The notes under the pieces were generated by a model. That model was not told the DNA's origin. It worked only from the letters and a program-made list of their open reading frames with translations, and did no database searches. Both the position numbers and the translations under genes were made by a program. Shown one piece after another: positions 45,301 through 54,630 of a stretch of DNA of 64,000 nt. The stretch spans positions 124,001 to 188,000 of IMG/VR virus record IMGVR_UViG_3300023257_000007; one strand, given 5' to 3'. This DNA is from a virus. The stretch's first letter is position 1; the number at the start of each line of letters is the position of its first letter.

Positions 45301-47805
45301 ATAATGTGTATCAACTCTATCAAAATCCCAATCTTTAATATCACTAAATTTAACTCTATAAACAGGATACATTAACGGTTTTCTTAATTTCTTATTTACT
45401 CTTATATCTTTAACTACAGAATATTCTGAATCATTTGATTTAATCCAATATTCTAATTTGGAACTATTAGATTTTATAGCATAATCAGTATCTATATAAT
45501 ACTTTAACTCAATTTCATCATTTTGATCTATCGGCAAATTATATATATTTACATATGTTAATGAAGTATTAGAATCAGTTAAAGCTACAATATTTTCATT
45601 ATAAAACACACCACCAGAATATATATTATCATAATCAATACTAGGACTTAATAAATAATCAGTTAAAGTATCAGTTAAAGTATCATATTTCATTAATCCA
45701 GTACTAGCACTATTTTCAAACCACTTAAAAATTACATTATTATTATTATCATAAAAAACATGAGATGTTGAACCAGTAATATCATAACTAGTTGTTTGTG
45801 TAATATTTTTTTCATAATATTCTTTTTTAATAAACAAACCTTCAGTAGTACCCAAAAAAATTGTTCCATCATCTTTTAAATCAAATGTTAAAGGAATACC
45901 TTCCATAGACGTATTTGCAGAATTATATTCAACAGAAGCTATAGGTTCTAAATCATAATAAACTGTAAAAATACCTGCATCTAATCCATTACTAATAACA
46001 CTATATAAATTATTATTTTGTACTTCAATTTTACAATTAAAAACATCTCCTGTTACATTTGTATTATAAAATGTAACATCATATTTATTAGAAAGTTTTA
46101 CAGACCAAGATACAGTTAAAGTACCACCAGATCGAGCACAGGCAAAAATTGTAGAACCTGTAACAAAAATACTTTTAATTTGTTCAGCATCTTCTATACC
46201 AGAATTTAAATTAGTAATTGTATCTTCTACACCACTATCAAAATCTTTAATCCACATTCCTTCATATGTACCAACATACAATACATTATTATCTAAAAAT
46301 AATGATTGCACACCTGAATTTGGTAATGAAGAATTTGAAGTAGTATATGAATTTAATAAAACTAAATCTATATCATATATGAATAAACCATCATCAGCAC
46401 CAATGTAAATCTTATCATCATTAAAATAAACTACATTAAATGGTGGAATTGATTCTGTGATTGATGTATAAGAATAAGCAATATCTGATTTCTCAATAAT
46501 ATTTTGTTCAACTTTTAAAACATGAAACTTGTTGTCAATATCAACTAAATACAAATCACCATATAATCCCTTGAAATATCCATCATCATCAATATACGTA
46601 TCACAAGTAAATTCACCAGTTCTGCCATTTACAACATTTATATAAGATGTACCAGTATTTTGAAAAACAATATCAACAATATTATCACTATGAATATCTG
46701 TAATAGATAAATCATAATCACTTATAATTTTATATGTATCAACATTATCATCACTCTTTTTAACTACTCTATATAAATCTTCTAAAGCATAAATATAATA
46801 CTCATTATTATTATCCCAAGTATTAATAAAAGGCATGGTTGAACCAGTTGTTCCACTAACAACAAATATATTATTTACAATATCTAAACCATCTATTAAT
46901 GTAGGTGGTTGATATGAAGTTAAGTTACAAACCTCATCCATTTGTTCCACATAAAAACCATAATATCTATTAACAGAATATTTATTTAAACCGAAAGGTG
47001 ATGCAGGTGTATCATCATATAAAAATTTAAAGTTGACAATGCTTGGAAATATCAAATTATTTAATTGATACCCCTCCGTTATAAATTGTTCTAATTGAAA
47101 ATGTGGTTGTTCATAATATAATTTATCATCTAAAAAGAAATCCTTTTCAGTATAAGTACCATAATCATAATCAATACCATACCATCTACTAAAATTATAT
47201 TTTTTAGCATCAAACTCAAATGGAGATTCAGGAAATCTGTCATTTTCAGTAAAATTTCTATACATCCAATATCCTAAAGGTGATTGATAAGTTAAATCAA
47301 ATGTTGTAACACATTTCCATTTATCCACAATCTCACTTCTAAAATTATTTTTAGTTAAATTTACTATTTCATATGAATTACTATCATAAACTGCAGAATC
47401 ATCAACTCTTAATATAATAAAATTTGAAGGTAAATTGTTAGGTCTAATATATAGAGGAGCCAAATATTCAAATTCTTCTTCATACCACTGATCTTGAATA
47501 TTTTTAGCACCAGCATAATAAATATCATCAAATTGACAATCATATGTATTATACATTTTATCACTATCATCTTCATATTTAACTTTAAAAGCTAAATTAG
47601 AAGGCAAACCTTTATAAAATATAGGTAATTGATCCTCCAAATAAGTATTCTTATTCATAGAAAAATGTTTAAATCTTTCATCACTTAATTGTCTATTAAC
47701 CTTGAAAGATTCTAAATATAAGTTATAATCAGTATTAACCACTACACTTACATTTGTTGTAAGTGTAGGATTAGTTCTTATTATTTGAAAACTTTTATCT
47801 ATCAT
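42328..47805 (-). CDS. Giant baseplate/tail protein with propeller-like repeats
   Basis: 1825 residues, the largest gene here. The first 300 residues are aromatic and beta-rich. About residues 330-760 hold repeats such as KIYIGADDGLFIYD, VLYVGTYEGMWIKD and TIFLGTTEGLFIKK, separated by 40-60 residues. This is the blade pattern of ligand-binding or regulator-type beta-propellers. The remainder (760-1825) is made of beta-sandwich-like parts, including a C-terminal segment with many short strands. A propeller in a tail protein could bind a host surface structure. It lies between the 1116- and 249-residue structural genes. Confidence 0.55.
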   Translation of the reverse strand: MIDKSFQIIRTNPTLTTNVSVVVNTDYNLYLESFKVNRQLSDERFKHFSMNKNTYLEDQLPIFYKGLPSNLAFKVKYEDDSDKMYNTYDCQFDDIYYAGAKNIQDQWYEEEFEYLAPLYIRPNNLPSNFIILRVDDSAVYDSNSYEIVNLTKNNFRSEIVDKWKCVTTFDLTYQSPLGYWMYRNFTENDRFPESPFEFDAKKYNFSRWYGIDYDYGTYTEKDFFLDDKLYYEQPHFQLEQFITEGYQLNNLIFPSIVNFKFLYDDTPASPFGLNKYSVNRYYGFYVEQMDEVCNLTSYQPPTLIDGLDIVNNIFVVSGTTGSTMPFINTWDNNNEYYIYALEDLYRVVKKSDDNVDTYKIISDYDLSITDIHSDNIVDIVFQNTGTSYINVVNGRTGEFTCDTYIDDDGYFKGLYGDLYLVDIDNKFHVLKVEQNIIEKSDIAYSYTSITESIPPFNVVYFNDDKIYIGADDGLFIYDIDLVLLNSYTTSNSSLPNSGVQSLFLDNNVLYVGTYEGMWIKDFDSGVEDTITNLNSGIEDAEQIKSIFVTGSTIFACARSGGTLTVSWSVKLSNKYDVTFYNTNVTGDVFNCKIEVQNNNLYSVISNGLDAGIFTVYYDLEPIASVEYNSANTSMEGIPLTFDLKDDGTIFLGTTEGLFIKKEYYEKNITQTTSYDITGSTSHVFYDNNNNVIFKWFENSASTGLMKYDTLTDTLTDYLLSPSIDYDNIYSGGVFYNENIVALTDSNTSLTYVNIYNLPIDQNDEIELKYYIDTDYAIKSNSSKLEYWIKSNDSEYSVVKDIRVNKKLRKPLMYPVYRVKFSDIKDWDFDRVDTHYADFDYEKTEYVDTDEHKLYTTEFRDNSTPKQFKVMPEGVPGQNKIMNVSSEYISTDELYQITETKDINPMWIKNETVCKWGFMNSISHSDYSYKLNNNNKVGSQFNKTTNIYKDTPSVTDKNMDYMYRVGGLHDNGTNEKYVQQSTNIETNLMNDDSQKFNLSLYVGSTFDYFDYFFKNKMYYEYESQLYIKSTTKYSIFKTTNNYNAASTLFKGLRIDLDSVANLFRDSNYKIYNIISGKKKYDEYKCSIIFNPCYQYIETVYNSDGDSGRTIADYVDVSGYSFYQTRYMDTVNWHYENLGIRGFITGQTMTLTSFTDLAYVNNGPLKLKRSYDASFIDYKDYYIKTTGFTFAGLTLPLYDFYDIDTTGDYSHFYSTGSSYYIDSTRLTAQIYQFSGDTGCTIYVSLDNWEEDDMTSNFSDFVVCGATYELYEVVNELDFESSAIINENYIDTSDTGIDIFLNDKYKNLLIVVNTKLTMFKDLYDLNNIKIFGENYGYYYAKALDGTPYNNTGISYNTVTLTASNVISALNDLNNTYGFDRNVYYHYIDENGNYAYMNMVPSATTNGTMEELESWGKDFPPYMVSISRPDLLTIKKQSFNHSALKGPRTNIYDKYKPVDASASVNYDINEPISRKITINEKDISKKVQQHGETQIYNKEIYRYSGPYEPIFKNIELFDGTDYSSHNGIFCQKSFASDVEITTNGLTGGTSGYTTVINWVDEENILDKSDNISAKIDFLIPDISAGLVVTLTGYSDTLRLSNFNFDIPNEAIISEINVIIKKKGDFIYYKLISIEKNLFFKDYLVDILINNTSSDNLSKTTIYNPYWIIDKYTISGIDISSAVTSSNIEINIDFSVYCDFDVVFLATPISSPTYNAYFDNVEVQVCYTMPRVTEGEYYFNALERNYKFNENLEDFGKVSEIIYSKINPVENVLKIRNTEEDRSIYPMVDEFGYSYVERFIFKSTWDKEYYIFTDKEVLDTSKDDTKKNLT

Positions 47806-47819
47806 AATTTATAATAATT

Positions 47820-50800
47820 TTATTGAAAACCTACTGATACTTGTGATTGTGTTGATATATAATTAGCCGTTCTGTGTTGTTTCATATTAAATATCAAAGT
47901 AAATTGGAACGGTCTAATACTGTTCTCAGTTTCTACAAATATTTTCAACGGTCTCTTTAATATACGTGAAACAGGTTTTTCAGTTGGATTTATAGTAAAT
48001 GAACTTCCACTTACAGCATCAAACTTAAAATATAAATTTATTGGTATAATCATCTCTTCTTGACCATTTATTAATTTCAACTTTTCCTGTCCTGTGTCAA
48101 TTAAATCTGATATATCTATAACTAATGGATATATACTAGATAAAAATGCATTTTGGTTTGTTAATGTCCCATCAGTCCAACTAATACCAGTTAACAAATT
48201 GAACGTATAATCATCTCTAGTAAAAGTTGTCCCTGTTAATCCAAGATTTGAACCATATGTTCCACCATCAGCATTTAACCAATTATAAGCAGTTGCTTTA
48301 TCAGACTCTGTTATACCTGAATATAAATTCTGTCCGTTGTGATTATCAGAAAACCAAAGAAATTGATTGTCTTCTTGATTATGTAGATAACCATCAGCAT
48401 CAATATAACAGGATGAATCATCTGTAAATTGAAAGAAACTATTTGTTCCACCAACTGTATAATTTCTATCAGAAAATAAACCTAATGGGTTATTTTGTGC
48501 AATATTCTTCAAACTAATATAATAATCTTTTATAACATAAATATTATTATAATAAATTCTATCTGCAGTAGCACCACTTATTTCTCCATAATCTTCACAT
48601 TCAACTATAATATTAGTTTCCGAATTATTACCAATTTCAGTTTCTGTTGTACCTTTAAATAATGTAACAAGAAGTTCACCTTTAGCTCTACTAACTTGTT
48701 CTTCTAAAGAAGATATCTTATTTGTTAATGTTTCTAAATAATCAAATAAATTAATTAAATTACCTTGAGCATCTCTAAATGACGTTGCCAAAGTTTTATC
48801 ATTATGTGCATAATAACTATCATTTTGAGTAAAACTATCTCTAACGTGTCTATAAACACCTTTAGCATCCATTTCATTATCAAATTCAACTCTTACTGAT
48901 TCTTGACTATTTTGTAATGTTATTAATTGAGAATCATCATTAGTGTTTTCATATTCATCAGGAAAATCAATCTTAACAATATCCGACCATTCTGATTCAA
49001 TCAAAGCATCGGGCCAACCAACCTCAGAAATAGATTTAACTTTTATTTCAATAGATTCATTTTCCTTAATGGGAATATCTACTTGATTTATATTTGGTTT
49101 TTCTGCATTTGCAACATCTTCAACAACCCAATACCACACATTTTTGGTACTATCAAAACTTCTCTCTCTAGGTTTTGTTACATATTCTTTCCAATTAGAA
49201 AAGAAACCATTAGTATTTTGTGTTTGTAATATAGTTTGATTACTTAAAGGTATTTTTTGACCAGATGCAGTTGTTATAACTGTATTAGTTGGTGATGGTG
49301 TCATACCAATAGAAGGTGCATTAATTTGTGAACTTCTAGGAGTAAATTCAGCACTACTACTTTCAGGATTATTTATAACCGATCCACTTGTTGTTGGATC
49401 TGGTTTTAAGTTTGGTTGCGTTAATAAACTTGTATCAATAGTTAAACCTTGTTGACCAGATAAATCTTCTAAATTCACAGTAGGTTTAATATCAAAACTC
49501 TCTATTGGATTAGTTTGACCATCTTTAGCACTATATCTATACTGAATTTTAAATGCAACCACATCTTGTATTTTATCTTCAAGACTTCTAGCCATTGGAA
49601 TATCAAAGAAACCTCTTAATCTATATTTAGGGCTTGCAGATAAAGTTGTAACAACATTAGAAATTTGATTAACAATTGAGCCATATTGTTTAGATTCACT
49701 CTCTTGTTGTGTTATAAGTCTATTTAACTCATTTTGAGATTTATTTTTTTCACCAATACTTTTATATTGTTTTGTGTTTAATTCTTTATTTTTTTCAATA
49801 ATAGAATCATTTAATTGGTTTAATCTAGACTTAATAGATTCTTTTCTTGTATGTAAATCTTTCTTTTCTTTTGAATTTCCATTATCTGTAAGATGTTTAT
49901 TAATTTGTACAACTTTAAAATTATCTATTTCCAATACTGGTTTATTTGGAATTAATGCCTCATCAGTTGGTGTTTGTCTTCTTATTAAATCTTTTAATAA
50001 TTTACCATAATCATATATATTATCTAAATAATAACTTGTCAAATCTATCGTATTATCCGTATTTAATACTAAATCATTTGTATAAAATGCACTACCTTGA
50101 GACCAAACACTACCAATTATATTATTATCAGTATTTACAGGTTTCATAAATACAAGATTATATTCATTATAACCCACACCAATATTAACAGATTTATCTA
50201 ACTCACCAGCTGAGTATATCTTTAAAACATCTGTTCCAACAGGAATAGGATCATAACCTTCAACTCTTTCAACTATTATCTTAGGCGTAGATGAAGCTTT
50301 ACTAATTTCAATTATTTTATATCTAGTATTACTTTCTTTTTTATTTATTATTATTTCATCATTAATAGATAATTCTTTATTAACACCATCTTTAGTTCTA
50401 TAAGTTAGAGTATTTAAGTGATACCAAAATTTCTTTCTTATTGTATCATCCTCTGTATTTAAAACACTAAAAAAACCAACATTATTTAATGTTTGTAAAT
50501 TAATATCATAAATATCTTCATCCAAATATTTATAAGGGTCCAAATTATCAACAACACCTGGTTGAGCCAAGTACCAATTAATAAAAGTGTCATAATTAAT
50601 ATCTGATTTATTCAAAAATGTGTCTATAAAACTATTTAAAGAATTTCTTCCTGTCTCTGTTAATTGTCCATAACTACCAACTTGAAATTTTACAATATGT
50701 CTCCTTACCAAAACTTTCTTATTCCTATCATCAATTTTACCAGTTAAATCAAAATTTACATGTATGTTAGGGTTAATTAATTCTTCGAAAAACCAGTTAG

Positions 50801-51170
50801 TTTTACTTTCAAATTTATCAATGTTATTTAAATTACTAATAGGTACAGGTTCTCTATTAAGATCAACTTGATAGATCTTTTTTGTAGTTTGTCCATCTAT
50901 AATATAAGTTGAACCTTGACCTTCTCCGCCTGTTAATTTTTTAATATTTTGATTTAGTAAATCTATTTGTGATTTCAAATAACCAACTGTAGGCATCTGA
51001 AATGTTGAATTAGTATAATTACCACTATTATCTTTTATCACCCAATCAACTGTTACATTACTATCATTAGTTGATAGTAGATCATTTATTGATGATAAAA
51101 TTTCTATACTATTTTTATTAAGAATAGCAATATCTTCTAATAATTTAACAAAGGAATTTTCTTGACTCAT
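47820..51170 (-). CDS. Large baseplate wedge-type protein
   Basis: 1116 residues. It starts with a helical segment (SFVKLLEDIAILNKNSIEIL). Residues 60-85 form a trimer-like coil (YLKSQIDLLNQNIKKL). A second coiled coil lies at about 440-510 (LHTRKESIKSRLNQLNDSI) and a third at 830-860. Beta-rich domains lie between, one with a fibronectin-like string (PIKENESIEIKVKSISEVGW). The size recalls T4 gp7 (1032), but no signature decides this. A late-type element lies upstream (51192-51204). Confidence 0.5.
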   Translation of the reverse strand: MSQENSFVKLLEDIAILNKNSIEILSSINDLLSTNDSNVTVDWVIKDNSGNYTNSTFQMPTVGYLKSQIDLLNQNIKKLTGGEGQGSTYIIDGQTTKKIYQVDLNREPVPISNLNNIDKFESKTNWFFEELINPNIHVNFDLTGKIDDRNKKVLVRRHIVKFQVGSYGQLTETGRNSLNSFIDTFLNKSDINYDTFINWYLAQPGVVDNLDPYKYLDEDIYDINLQTLNNVGFFSVLNTEDDTIRKKFWYHLNTLTYRTKDGVNKELSINDEIIINKKESNTRYKIIEISKASSTPKIIVERVEGYDPIPVGTDVLKIYSAGELDKSVNIGVGYNEYNLVFMKPVNTDNNIIGSVWSQGSAFYTNDLVLNTDNTIDLTSYYLDNIYDYGKLLKDLIRRQTPTDEALIPNKPVLEIDNFKVVQINKHLTDNGNSKEKKDLHTRKESIKSRLNQLNDSIIEKNKELNTKQYKSIGEKNKSQNELNRLITQQESESKQYGSIVNQISNVVTTLSASPKYRLRGFFDIPMARSLEDKIQDVVAFKIQYRYSAKDGQTNPIESFDIKPTVNLEDLSGQQGLTIDTSLLTQPNLKPDPTTSGSVINNPESSSAEFTPRSSQINAPSIGMTPSPTNTVITTASGQKIPLSNQTILQTQNTNGFFSNWKEYVTKPRERSFDSTKNVWYWVVEDVANAEKPNINQVDIPIKENESIEIKVKSISEVGWPDALIESEWSDIVKIDFPDEYENTNDDSQLITLQNSQESVRVEFDNEMDAKGVYRHVRDSFTQNDSYYAHNDKTLATSFRDAQGNLINLFDYLETLTNKISSLEEQVSRAKGELLVTLFKGTTETEIGNNSETNIIVECEDYGEISGATADRIYYNNIYVIKDYYISLKNIAQNNPLGLFSDRNYTVGGTNSFFQFTDDSSCYIDADGYLHNQEDNQFLWFSDNHNGQNLYSGITESDKATAYNWLNADGGTYGSNLGLTGTTFTRDDYTFNLLTGISWTDGTLTNQNAFLSSIYPLVIDISDLIDTGQEKLKLINGQEEMIIPINLYFKFDAVSGSSFTINPTEKPVSRILKRPLKIFVETENSIRPFQFTLIFNMKQHRTANYISTQSQVSVGFQ

Positions 51171-51191
51171 TTTGAAATGAATTTATTTTTT

Positions 51192-51204
51192 ATTATATAT
51201 TAAA
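51192..51204 (-). promoter_or_regulatory. Late-promoter-like element
   Basis: The minus strand reads TTTAATATATAAT, about 22-34 bases ahead of the ATG at 51170. Confidence 0.5.
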
Positions 51205-51289
51205 TTGAATCAATTAAAAGAAGGAAAATGATAATTATTATTTATCATAATTTTACGCCATTTTTAGCTAATGATAATAAGTTAAGTAA

Positions 51290-52045
51290 TTATAAATGCG
51301 GATCAAAATTAAAAAAAGTTATCTGTTCTTCTATTATTCTAAAAAAGAATTTTACTTCATTATTTTCTTTGTCAACATTTGTATATGGTGTAACTTTTTC
51401 AATCCAAGATTTATCTTGTGCAAAATGTATTAACGATTGGTTTAAAAGTGTTTCATCTTTGTGATCTTCTTTAAATAAATCTAAAGACATAGTTTTACTA
51501 ATTCTTAATTCATCTAATATTTTAACTTCAGATTTTACATTAGACCACCAATCCACAAAATCTTTTTTAACTTGATGTAATAAATTTAAATTCTTAAGAT
51601 TAGAATCTTTTAATCTCAACTTAATTGATTTAACACATTGGTGTCTTGGAAAATCATACCTTAAAAATCTATCATTAATTTTAAATTTCCCTATTTTATA
51701 GACTAGATTTTTTATACTATTATAGAATCCATATTCTAAAATTTTATTCTTTATACCTATAAAAAATGATAATTTATCGTCTTTAATACTTCTTAATGTC
51801 AAAAATGCAGTTTCTAAACTTTTCTTCATTTCTAATTCACCAAGTAATTCATTAATCTTCGTTATTCTATCAGTTGAAAAAAAATAGTAAAAACTACCAG
51901 TATTTAAATAGTTTTGGAAAGCAAAATCATTACCATGTTTATTAACCAAATCAAAAAAAATTCTAAATCCTTCTTTACCAGCTAACAATGGTTCTATTTG
52001 TATTTGTTCATTTATAAATTGTATATATGTATTAATAACTTTCAT
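51290..52045 (-). CDS. Protein with clear capsid-targeting-like leader
   Basis: 251 residues starting MKVINTYIQFINEQIQ. I-N-E at residues 11-13 is placed like the [LI]-x-E prohead protease site of T4 internal proteins. The rest is helical and rich in Lys and Phe, without a known motif (RIFFDLVNKHGNDFAFQNYL near the start). It overlaps the next upstream gene by 4 bp (ATGA on the minus strand). It is probably an internal head protein. Confidence 0.65.
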   Translation of the reverse strand: MKVINTYIQFINEQIQIEPLLAGKEGFRIFFDLVNKHGNDFAFQNYLNTGSFYYFFSTDRITKINELLGELEMKKSLETAFLTLRSIKDDKLSFFIGIKNKILEYGFYNSIKNLVYKIGKFKINDRFLRYDFPRHQCVKSIKLRLKDSNLKNLNLLHQVKKDFVDWWSNVKSEVKILDELRISKTMSLDLFKEDHKDETLLNQSLIHFAQDKSWIEKVTPYTNVDKENNEVKFFFRIIEEQITFFNFDPHL

Positions 52046-52377
52046 AATAATCCAAGTTTAATTGCTTCTATTTTTGTATTTAAATCATTAATATTTTTAA
52101 TATCCTCAGATTTACAAAATACATAGTTCGATTCACCACCCAAATTCTCTTCAATGCCAGTGTATGTTATTAAATTGTAATCTAGTTGATAAATTATACC
52201 TTTTATATAATTTTTAAAAGATTTTGGTTGTTGATCTGAATAACCATGCCCATCTTGCCAATATATCTTATTATTGAAAAACATTTCTTGCAATCTATAA
52301 AATTCTGATTTATCACACGATATAATTAAATATTTTTCATTCGTTGTTCTTTCATTATATGTTTTTAAATACTTCAT
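52042..52377 (-). CDS. Small protein with leader-like N-terminus
   Basis: 111 residues starting MKYLKTYNERTTNEK. Small alpha/beta fold: KYLIISCDKSEFYRLQEMFF, then GGESNYVFCKSEDIKNINDL. Overlaps the upstream gene by one base and the downstream one by 4. Function unknown. Together with its neighbours it is part of a late unit of possible internal proteins. Confidence 0.6.
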   Translation of the reverse strand: MKYLKTYNERTTNEKYLIISCDKSEFYRLQEMFFNNKIYWQDGHGYSDQQPKSFKNYIKGIIYQLDYNLITYTGIEENLGGESNYVFCKSEDIKNINDLNTKIEAIKLGLL

Positions 52378-52862
52378 TAATAACTTTCATATCCATAAAC
52401 ACTATTCAAATATTCCTCTTTACTTACTTTTGTTTCTTTACCATTTTTGTAAATATAATACTCACTTGGTGCAGTTTTAATTTTATCTTCATTAACAAAA
52501 TTATTATATCGCATAATATTATTCTCATTATTCATGCCTGTCTCACCAACTAATGAATTTGGACTGCTTTCATCACTTCTATTAAATTTCTGATCATAAT
52601 CAGCATTTACAATAGATTTTTCATAGAATTGATCTACAATAGCCTTAGCAATATCATAATCACCTTTACCAATATTCTCATCGAATATTTTTTTGATTCT
52701 GTTCTGATTTTCAGCCATCATCATATTAAGAAAATCGTTAGCTTCCTGGTCATTATACTCAGTACCAGCATCTCTCTTATTTTCTTTAATGATATCCTTG
52801 ATAATTTCTTGGATAGTCTGAAATTTATTGTCAACTTCTTTTGGTGTGAATTCTGTATACAT
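52377..52862 (-). CDS. Acidic helical protein with an internal leader-like motif
   Basis: 161 residues. Residues 1-100 are helical and acidic (IQEIIKDIIKENKRDAG). At Met117 the sequence becomes MRYNNFVNEDKIK, which has the same shape as the leaders of other proteins (Y-x-x-F-V-N-E). The last 34 residues (SEYYIYKNGKETKVSKEEYL) would form a small domain. Either a leader-bearing gene has been fused behind another gene, or the ATG at 52514 is a second start. The first 110 residues do not resemble the leader. Confidence 0.5.
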   Translation of the reverse strand: MYTEFTPKEVDNKFQTIQEIIKDIIKENKRDAGTEYNDQEANDFLNMMMAENQNRIKKIFDENIGKGDYDIAKAIVDQFYEKSIVNADYDQKFNRSDESSPNSLVGETGMNNENNIMRYNNFVNEDKIKTAPSEYYIYKNGKETKVSKEEYLNSVYGYESY

Positions 52863-52964
52863 ATCTTTTAAATTTTATTTTCATTCAACAGTATATATAA
52901 AAATTTAATTGTAAACTAAATATCCAATGATTAATATAATTTTAAATAAAAGAAAAACATACAA

Positions 52965-54596
52965 ATGATCACAATAAACGATCTTAACATACACTTCCCA
53001 CTAAAACTTATACCAAGAAACCAACAAATAGAATCACTACATTTTGTTAAAGAATCAATTAATACTGGTAATAAATTTGTACTTCTTAATATACCAACAG
53101 GTGTGGGTAAATCATATTTCGCAATAATGTTTATGAACTGGTATAGAAACTTTGTTAATGAAGATGCAAAATTTGATATTTTAACAAACTCTAAAGTACT
53201 ACAAAACCAATATATAAAAGATTATGTTTTTATAGAAAATTTTAAAGGTAGAAGTAATTATAAATGTGAACCTTTTAACACAGACTGTGAACAAGGAAAA
53301 GAATTATGTTCAATTATGAAAAGAAAATGTTCAGATTGTCCATATGATATGGCAAAAGAAAAATGGAAAAACAGTAATATCTCACTTACAAACTTCCATT
53401 TATTTAACACAATTGCATTATATTTGCCATCTTTATTAAAAGAAAGATCTTCTAATGTTCTATTAATAGATGAAGCACACGATTTTGAAAATGTTTTTTG
53501 TGATTTCATTTCAACAAGATTAAATGTTAGAGGTCTTAAAATGATGGGTTTTACATTATCAGAATTAGAAAAAATAGACAAACAAATACAAAAAGTAAAA
53601 AGGATTGACCAATATGTTAATTTACTTGAACGAGTTATAATACCAGACTTAAATGAAAAAGATGTACTATTTTCAAAAGAGGTTATAGAAAAATCAATTA
53701 CATCAAAAAGAAAAACAGAAATAACTAAATATATATCTCAAATACAAACAAACAAATTAAAATATAAAAACTTTATCGAAGAATTCAAAAAAAATAAAAA
53801 TAACTGGGTTCTAGATATTAATCTTAACAAAAAAGCCAAAATATATTCCGGAATTGAATTAATAACACAACCAGTATGGGGTAATGAATATTTAAAAGAA
53901 TCTATATGGGATAAATATGACCATGTTATATTTATGTCTGGCACCATTCTAAATAAAGAAATGTTTAGCTATATAAATGGACTGGATAAAGAAGTTTCAA
54001 CATATTATGAAATGAATAGTCCATTTTCTATTAAAAGAAGACCAATATATTATATAAAAGCTGGTAAAATGACTTATAATGAAAAAATAGAAACATTCAA
54101 AAATCAAAAAGAATGGATTAAAAAAATTATAAAGAAAAACGCTAAAAGAAAAGGTATAATACATACAACTACATATGAATTCGCAGATATGTTAAAAACC
54201 CAAATTTATAACAAAAGATTAATTTTTCATGAAACAAAAAACCGTGAAGAAATGTTAAATAAACATATTGATAGCAAACAACCGACAATATTAGTAAGCC
54301 CAAGTATGAATAGTGGTGTTGATTTAAAAGATGATTTAAGCAGATTTCAAATTATAATGAAAATACCTTTCCCAAATATTAGTAGCAATAAGATTAAGCA
54401 AAGACAAAAAACAAATAAAGAATGGTATAACTGGAAAACATGTGTTGATTTTATTCAATCTTATGGTAGGTCATTGCGATCTGAAGAGGACTGGGCTGAA
54501 ACGTATGTACTAGATTCTAGTTTATCAACGTTACTTAAATATAATAGTAATTTAATTCCGAGATATATCACTGACGCTATTAAAGTTCTAAAATAA
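52965..54596 (+). CDS. DinG/XPD-type superfamily 2 helicase with Cys cluster
   Basis: 543 residues. Walker A is IPTGVGKS at 43-50, the DEAH box is at 169-172 (LIDEAH), MSGT is motif III-like and SYGRSLRSEEDW is motif VI. Between motifs I and II are Cys101, Cys108, Cys115, Cys122 and Cys125 (YKCEPFNTDC...LC...KCSDC). This is the place and pattern of the iron-sulphur cluster in XPD and DinG. Such helicases unwind 5' to 3' and open D-loops or R-loops. It has no N-terminal nuclease. The gene forms its own plus-strand unit between minus-strand late genes. Confidence 0.8.
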   Translation: MITINDLNIHFPLKLIPRNQQIESLHFVKESINTGNKFVLLNIPTGVGKSYFAIMFMNWYRNFVNEDAKFDILTNSKVLQNQYIKDYVFIENFKGRSNYKCEPFNTDCEQGKELCSIMKRKCSDCPYDMAKEKWKNSNISLTNFHLFNTIALYLPSLLKERSSNVLLIDEAHDFENVFCDFISTRLNVRGLKMMGFTLSELEKIDKQIQKVKRIDQYVNLLERVIIPDLNEKDVLFSKEVIEKSITSKRKTEITKYISQIQTNKLKYKNFIEEFKKNKNNWVLDINLNKKAKIYSGIELITQPVWGNEYLKESIWDKYDHVIFMSGTILNKEMFSYINGLDKEVSTYYEMNSPFSIKRRPIYYIKAGKMTYNEKIETFKNQKEWIKKIIKKNAKRKGIIHTTTYEFADMLKTQIYNKRLIFHETKNREEMLNKHIDSKQPTILVSPSMNSGVDLKDDLSRFQIIMKIPFPNISSNKIKQRQKTNKEWYNWKTCVDFIQSYGRSLRSEEDWAETYVLDSSLSTLLKYNSNLIPRYITDAIKVLK

Positions 54597-54603
54597 ACAA
54601 GAA

Positions 54604-54627
54604 AACCTCCTATTAATATAGGAGGTT
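54604..54627. terminator. Bidirectional hairpin between converging genes
   Basis: AACCTCCTAT (54604-54613), loop TAAT, ATAGGAGGTT (54618-54627). 10-bp stem between the helicase and the minus-strand gene. Confidence 0.65.
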
Positions 54628-54630
54628 ATA

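Noticed and set aside
51228-51464. Plus-strand frame opposite the 51290 gene
   Set aside because: It runs antisense to a well-supported late gene and has no motif.
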